From assembly GCF_020184175.1 (NCBI RefSeq), contig NC_065530.1:44307260-44371259 (forward strand): 64,000 nucleotides of DNA, in the 5' to 3' direction. The position numbers and the translations under genes were made by a program. The notes under the pieces were generated by a model. That model saw nothing but the letters and a program-made list of their open reading frames with translations, was not told the DNA's origin and searched no databases. The DNA is from Aphis gossypii (taxonomy: Eukaryota; Arthropoda; Insecta; Hemiptera; Aphididae). This document shows positions 40,901 through 49,900 of the stretch, one piece after another; within the stretch, counting starts at the first letter, position 1; every line of letters begins with the position of its first letter.

Positions 40901-43900
40901 TGTGGTAAAAGTTGTTTTAGCATATCATCTCCAACACAACAAATAACTACGCTTGGTGTTTCATGTGCACGTTGCATAATTTTTTGCCATGACTTGTCAA
41001 TTTTACTAAATCTAATCCGATAAATATATATAACATATATGATTAGTTGTTACTTTTTTTTAAAAAAATAACAATATTTTAATATTTGATTACCTTTTTG
41101 CTTCTTTGGGAAGTTGTTTGGCTATATCACCACCAACAAATACTGCTTCCAAGTATACCCACATATTTTGAACTAACAGCCAACGCTCCAGAATTTCATT
41201 TGTATTGGATAAATCATATACCCACTGTTGTATTTGTTTTCGGAATGGTGCATTATACCTAAATTGTTGAATTATAAATTAATACCACTTGTTAAAAAAA
41301 AATGTAGTTATTACCTATTTGACATTAATGAACCCAAAATCATTAAGCTATCTTCCAGTTGACCAATAGTTTCTGCTGTCGTGTCACCCCGAAGTAATAA
41401 TTCTCCTCGATTATTAAATGTTAAAAATGTTAACTCTTGTACAGACCATTCATTAGTGACTTGTCTAAGTTTTGCTTCGATATCTTTTTCTTTCATTGCT
41501 GATATACATATGTCTTCTATATCTTCTTTATGTTTCAATAGAGGTGCTTCTAGAATATTTTTTAAACAAAATCCTTCACTTTCCAATTCAAAATTGTAAC
41601 CAGTGATTTGCATTATTCTTTGCCAATGTCTTTGCTTCATAGCTTTATTTGCCATAAGTTCTAACAAAGGGCACATATCATTAAAATCATCAATAGTTCT
41701 TTTTAATGCATGAAAAGCTGGCCATTCTTTTAATCCTTTAGGTAATTTACGACATCTGTTTTGAAATTCCATTAATTCATTATTTATCTGCTCTATATTG
41801 ACATCTCCCCAAGGAATATCATAGTAACTGCTAACCCGGTCTATCACATCATTATAAAGTTTGTACAGCTTTTGGAGAAGATTTAATTCCTTACGTATTT
41901 GGATTAGCTCAGGGTATTCTGTAGTTTCCAAACCAAACAATTCTTCTCCGCTTTGATAAGATTGTAGACGACGCCACATGCCATCAAAACGATTCTGTAA
42001 ATGTAATTGTTTTTATGATTTTATTTTCAAATAAACTATTAAAAATAATAATAAGTAAATAATAAAATATTTACTTGAAACATAATAAGTCTATCCGAAG
42101 CTTCTCTAGGTGAAAGGCCAGGCATCATTGGTCCTAGTGTTCTATACTCGTGACAATACTGTACACAGTCTAATTTAAAATGTTTTAGATTCTCAGCTAA
42201 CTCTGTTTGAAGTTGAGGTTGAGAATCTAATAAATATATATTCATATCCATAGCACGTGTTAATACTCTTTGCCAACAATATCTAACATTATCAACTAAC
42301 TCTAAATCTTCTCTATCTACCGGTAGATCATAACGTGTTAGTACATTAAATGCTTCCTCGATCGGTTCTATTTTAAGGTCCATGTCAACTTCATTTTCTC
42401 TTATTTTTTTTAATGTTTCTATGACCATTCTAATATCATCTAAATCTCTTATAGGCCGTTCTAATTTTCTTTCCATTTCATTCATCACAGCGTATACATA
42501 ATCCATTTCACGGTGGTATTTTTTGCGTAACAATTGACCGATTCGACGATTGCATGATTTTACCTCAATGGTTAGGCCATATTTTAATTTTTCTGAAATA
42601 TGAATAAAATAATAATATTTTTTTTCTGATTTATGTATTATTTGAACAACTAACTCTATACTCTAACTGTTATACTCACCAACAGATACTACGACACAAG
42701 ATCCAAATTCATAAGTATCTGGCTTCACTTTTAAACGTTCTAATAGTTCATGGTGTTTTTGAAGATATGCTTCTGAATCCAAAAGTGAAACTGTCGACAA
42801 ATCTCGTCTTTCTGATAGATCATTATTCCACAAAATCTTATAAGGCACCCAAAGTTTTAAGAAGTCGAATAGCATCTAAAGAAATGTATTAAAATTAATA
42901 ATACAATTAGAAAAATAATAAGAAAGGTAAATCAATATTACTGGTTTTAATGGTTGCACGCATGTAGAAAGTAACGATAGGGCCTTGATGATTTCTTTAT
43001 TTTCAGTAACATGTGAATAGAAATTTCTGTGCATTACTGGAAATGGTGGTTTTCTCTCGGACGCTAATTTATATAACCTTCTACGTTTAGCTCTTGCATC
43101 TTCTATAGTTGGCACGGTGGCTGGTACACTCTGTTCCATATCAGAAATAACAACTTTAGAAAAAAATTTTTCTCTACGCTCGCTGCAGTCTTTCTTTAAT
43201 TGATTCCAGTGTTTTCCTGCTAACACCTGCCGGAAGAAAAGCAAACGAGACGCGCACACGAAGACAAACACGTGGACAACACAAAACAATACCAAATATG
43301 TTTACCCCGAGTAAATAACATGTCTTCGCTGTGATGCTCGTGTTTTATTATTTTATATATAATCCTTATTACCTTTGTTTTTTTATTACCAGACCATTGT
43401 CCGACTCCTTTGGATACTCCTACCATAATTTTTCCTGCTTGAATCATCAACTCTTGTAATTCATTTATACTTGGTCTAATCACAATCGATGGAATCATTA
43501 GTATTGCGTGCACTTCAAAAATTGGATTTTCATCTGGATAAAATATTACATTATTTAGATCAATAAATCATTATTGGTGTACATAAAATATGACATCATT
43601 ATTTCATAGTCTTACTGGATTCTTGAGAAAACTTTTTTCTCAATGCATCAATCGACTGTCTCGTTATTTTAATGAGCACATCTATAACTTTGCGGCTATA
43701 GTATCGTCTCATTTCTTTAACAGCACTATTTGCAAGGGTATAAACAGTTGGAGGCAACTCATATGCAGCCAATACAAATGGGTTATTAAAAAATTCACAT
43801 ACAGTACTCCAATCTGTTTGAGTTTCATTTGACTTTCCTTCTTGCTTAGCAATTTCCACATCTGCTTTATCTATAATAATCATACACGGTCAATATCATT

Positions 43901-46900
43901 TAAATAACTAAAGAAAACATATTATTTTTCACCCGTTTTAACTTTAAGGCTAGGTTCTTGTTCTAGTTTAGGAATAGTAACACTTTCATTAGCCTTCTGA
44001 ACAAGATACAATATTTCTTCAACCGCTTCTTCAACTAGAATACTCTTTCGATTCAGCTCCTACTTGGTTATAACGTTATAGCTAAATAAATTCATTTTAC
44101 TATAAAAACACTCTAATCACAAACCAAAGATGCTTGACGACACGTTTCATCTATTTTATCTAAAAACTCATCAGCGGTCCAAGTAGATCCATCGTCTGGA
44201 AAAGTATGAAGTGTAATTAACTGCATTGAAGATAGTACCTGAAGTATTCTGTTATTATAAACGTCATGGATTCTAAAATTAAGATTAAAAAAATAATAAT
44301 GTAATATTTTATTTTATACTAAATACACGTTCTGTAAATTACCTGGTTACTAAAACTTGAAATTTATCTATGGCAGAGTTAGTTTTTTCAACAAAATGTC
44401 TCCACTCAGGATCTGTCCAATCAATTTTTTGCAAGCCAGGTGTCAAAAGATCCAAAAGCCATACAAGCTGTGTGACAAAAAGTGGTCTAACATCGAGGTT
44501 AATACTGCTTGCTACTTTTCTCATGTTATTTAACATACACTATTAGTAACATAAATAATGAGAATTAGTAAACAAAAACAATAAATTGTTACTCTATTTT
44601 TCTTTTTTTTTATTTACTTGTAATGTGTCACAAACTAATGTAAAGTGATCTTTTCTAAAAAATAGAGCTTTGGTGACTATTGGAACTTTTAATTCCATTT
44701 TTAACATACAACTTGACTCTAGTATAAGTAGGTTCAATCTTGGATCGAAATTAACATAAACCATATTATTAGTATTCTTAAATTTTAATAATGGTTGAAC
44801 TAAACAGTACTCTATTACTTTAACCTACAAATAGATTTAATTCATAAGAGTTTGAAAAAGTTTTGTCATGGTATATGATGTAATATTTACATTGTGATTC
44901 ATCCAAATATTTTTAATTTCTTCTTCGTAGTTAAGCAAAGCTACAGACATGGTAGCAAATTTTTTTTGTACTTCTGTCATTTCTGGCATTACTCTTAACA
45001 CTGGATGATCTGTTGCTTCGTCCATTAGATAACTTAAACGTTGTCGTAATGACCTGACCCAGACAATACGACCTATTACAAATCCGTATTATGATATACA
45101 TATTATATTAACTTTAAAATATTACATTATACAGTAAAATATAAAATATTACCAGAAAGTGGTGGAAAATTTCTAGGAACAGGAGGATTGCTTCTTCGTT
45201 TTTTAAACAGTTTTAATGTTCTATCTATTTGACTTTCACAATATTTCAGTACCCTACTATATTTTATATCCATTCGTGTCACTGGTATTTTTGTTGCAAT
45301 CTATTTTAAGCAAATGAGTAATTATTACTTAGGTATCAAATTAATAAACAATATGTATTAAGTATTTACTTTTTCAAATTTATCAAGAAATTTTATTCCT
45401 TGACCTGTTTCCCAGACAGAATTAAAATTAGTTTCTATCGTGAGTGCTAATTCATCTTTCAAAGTTTGGACCATAACAAATAATGTTGTATAATCATGAT
45501 CAAATTCTTTATTTTTCTGATCTAAATAATCGTAACTTTTGTTCATTACTACTAATTTGGCTTCTTCAAAAGTTCGTACTGCATTATCTAATGCTATAAT
45601 TACATTGTTTTATTAGGAAATGTTGTTAAATGCAATTATTTATAGCTATCTTGTTAACTATAATGGTTAAGGTAATACTATCATCATACCATCCCCGAAC
45701 ATCAAACCCTCCATTCTTCGTTCAAACAGTCCATTGTAATCGTCAATTGTATCGAAAACTGTTAAAATTTTGATTAATCTATCACAAAATGCATCGAATT
45801 TACCAAATACGTAATTTTCAGAAAAACTAAATTGTCTTCCAGCGCCATGGTGATGTTTTACTCTTTCATAAGTGTTATGATATAATTTATTTAATGTAAT
45901 ACATTCATTCAATTTAGTCGTAAGAGTTACTCTATCTTGAGACCATATAGTGTCTTTATTTCTATTGGTAATGTGAAGTTTACAGCTTTCAATCATTTGA
46001 TTTGTGATCTAGGTTAAGTACAAAAACGTGAAGTTTTACTAAACTATAATATTAGGAATTAAAAGGTATTTACTTTAACCATAAGTGATGATATTTTTTC
46101 TGTAGTATTATAGAACATCGACACATCGTGAATAAGACGTACAGTTTGAAGCATACGAACTAGCGAATTCCTCATTTTAACTGGATTATCAAGATACAAC
46201 GAATGACAACATTTTTCCAACGCTTGGATATATTTTGAGTTATCTTTTGCTTCGTTATAGCACAGTGTTAAATGGTTATCTGTACGTCTCCATCGGTCAA
46301 CCATTCGAGAACGTGAGAGTTGTAAGCAACAAATAGTCATGATTACCTAAATATTATATCCACTAATAAGACTTTCATTACATTTTTAGATTAGTTATTT
46401 TGATAATAATATGAAATAAATAAATAAATGCAATTAATAATTGTATACCTCTTCCCAACTAAGATTAGCAGCAATTTGTGAAAATTGTGCTCCTCGTTTT
46501 TTCCAAAACTCCAATTCATCTTGTGGCCCACTAGTATCACTTTCGTACTTCAACTTCTCGTCTTCTAGCAATATCTAATATCAAATCACAATTATTATCA
46601 CTTTTTAAATGCACGTATGAATTTACTTCTCGTATTTTCCGTATCCAATTTGTTACTCGTTTCTCTAAAATCAGTATTTCATCCCTATTTGTGGCAAGAT
46701 GTTTAGCCTCTCTGTAAGAAGGCACTTTTGATATTAAACTCATACCGTCAGCAAAAATATTTGGTTGATCACAAACTTCTTCACATACTAAAAATTACAA
46801 AAAAATATTAATCCATTAACTATAAGTATTTAAGAATTAAATAATAGATATATTAAATTAAGATTCCAAGATTTAAGCAGAACCAATCTTAGAAAATTAA

Positions 46901-49900
46901 TAAAAAAAAACAACTTACTAGATCAAAAATACTTTATTAATTATTTAATAAAAAAGTGATGAGTTGTAAAATTAAGTAAACAATATTATTAGTAATTAAA
47001 TGATAAATATATACATATAATATAATGGTGAATCCTAATAATTATTTTACAATGAAATATCCAATGTCATAAAAATTAGAACTTTTATCGTTTTTTAAAA
47101 AAAAATTTAACTATTGATTTTCGTAATTTTTTAATTAACGACTAGCTCTATATTAAATTTTTAAACATTTCTAATTTGCGAATAAATAATTTTAATCGAC
47201 ATGTTTGTGCCAAGACGATTCGGGTGAATCGCCTTATAAATTATAATGCGAAACACGTTTTATTCGTCGGACTATCGCGGTATGCTAATGATCATGACGT
47301 CGCCAACATTCTTGTTGTATCCTGTTCCTCATTATTAATTACATTATGATTATAATATTCTATTATCTTTGATTATCGTGTTGGTTAATCAAAAGTTATT
47401 TTATCTGTAGATTTTTTATATTTTTTTGATATAATCATTGTTGTCCGGTCAACGCCTTATTATTATTATTACATTATTCACCTGTTTCTTTTTTTGTTAT
47501 TTCTTTTACGGATTTCAGCGAATTTTCAATCGGCAAATGTTAATTTGTCCAATAATATTAATTTTTTAAAAATGTGAAAACATTTACAATTTCTTGTATC
47601 TATAAATAGCTCAAAAATATCAAACCTATTTTAAAAGTGTTATCGTAAATAAAAAATGATAATTTTAACGTTTTGTGAAATTTTTAAGTATACAATTTTC
47701 AAATGTCCAAAATTAAATTTGGTTAAAAATTCTGGTTTTCCTTCATTTTCAATTTGTTTTTCTGATTATTTTAAAAATATACTATAATTTTGGTATTTTT
47801 AAAATACGAGTATAAACAACATCTAATTTTCTATTTAAAACCATTTTTAAAAATTGATCCATTTCAATGATTGTTTATTTTTTATCGTGTACTTATACAC
47901 AAGAAAAAATATCATTGCAAAATTAATAGATTCATCGCTCTCCTCATAAATTACATGCAATGTTTTACGATGTGGGTGTTTTTTTATTGCATCGATAATT
48001 ATTTGCCTATTTAGAAACATTTACTAACACTTACTGTATTATGTCTTTAAGTGGGTATAGCCGTATGGTAATACTAATAACTATAATAGTTAAATTAGGT
48101 ATAAAAGATTGATTTGAACTACAGAAATTATTTTCCTGTTAAGAAGTAAAAAAAATATATATTTTCATTTAATACACAGTTACACGAATTAATTGTGTCT
48201 GGTCGATTTTTTTGAGGTATACTAGTTATATGTTCTGATGAAAAAAGGTATGTAAATTGTGTAAGTTAAACTTGTTGTCTTAACTTATGTGATGATAAAT
48301 TAAAATCAAAAAATGTTATCCGTAACAATATGTTATAGATATTACTCAAGAATTGATGTTATGTATTATTTTTCTATGCTATTTTACTTTTTCCGAAAAA
48401 TATTTGAATGTACCTATATTATTAAAATATCATTGCAAACCAATATTATACCTTTCAAACAGCTGCAGAATGATCTTAGCTCAGGAAGCAATTGGCTTTT
48501 GATCAACGGGCAATCTGGTTGATCTTCGGAAGGTTCGTCGCCTGTTTGTGGTATAGCCAATGCTGGTATGAACACGTATTCAATGATTTTGGCAATGCTC
48601 TTGACCAATCCTTTTTTTTCTGCGTCCAAAGTGCCACAAATCAAATCTTTGTGAAACCCTTCTTCTGGCAACTGCTTGGTGGTATTCAAACGTATGATGT
48701 AAATGCAAATTCCTGTCAATCCAACTTCCCATCCGTCTGTGAGGAAAAGTTTCTTTTTTTTCGGTTTTGACATTATGCTGAGTCGTCGTTGAAGGTTTCT
48801 GCTGCTATTAGTGGGCTTTAACTGGACCTGAATATGACAGCGAAACTAAGTTAACAGGGAAGTTTTAACAAATGTTGTAACTGTAAAAATAATTATGCGT
48901 ATACGAAAAATAATATACAAATATAATATGTTAATGGTGGGAAAACTCTCTCTCTAGAAATATTTTATAAACAATTGAATACTTAAATTTCTATTATACT
49001 CTTATATTTCTATTATAGATATTCTACTAAGATTTAGGTATAAATCTATAGTACATATTACCAAATTTTTAGAAGCAAATTTCTTAGTTTATGGTTATTA
49101 CATAATGCATATAGGTAAGTAATGTCAAATATTTTTGAAAACCATATTTTATTTTGCTTTCTTTAAAGGTTTTGGATGTATCCTAATATATTTACTGTTT
49201 GATTTTAGTTTTGAATAATTTAATAGCTCTTATATTTATTTTAATAATTATAGCTTCCTTGCGTTATGTCTTAAAAATTCTTTAAATACAAGCATATGAT
49301 TACTCAACAAGAACATTGCATATTAATGCGATTTACCAGATATACGAGATTATAGCTCAATTTATGTATGTATCAGCTATTATCAGTATAATTTATTGTG
49401 ACTATGTAACTGTAATTAATTTGGCTGAATAAAATAAATAAAATAAATTGCTGATACAAAGTGCGATGTACTCTCGATTATCGCGGAGTAGGGTGGCTTG
49501 ATATCTGCGAATAATCCGCAAAATTTAAATTTAAACGAAAATATTATCATTACATACCTATATGTATTATTTAAAAAAATGAATCATGTAATTTAATAGT
49601 ATTTAAGGAAAATTAAATTAGAGCATGCTATATTTTTATTTAAACATTCATATTTATTTATAATCAGGGATGGAATTTTATAGCACTTAAAATTGCATAA
49701 ATATGCGCTAAAAACATACAAAAAAAGAAAATCTTACAGTAAAAATCAATAAAAAGTCCCAACAAAACAAGCAGATAACAAAAGTTAGAACCAATAAATA
49801 CCTAATTCGAAATCATCGTAATAGTATATTATACCTATAATCAATATAATATTATTATAGCCGTAATTGTACGGCGTAGTATCAGCGTTATCAGCCTATC

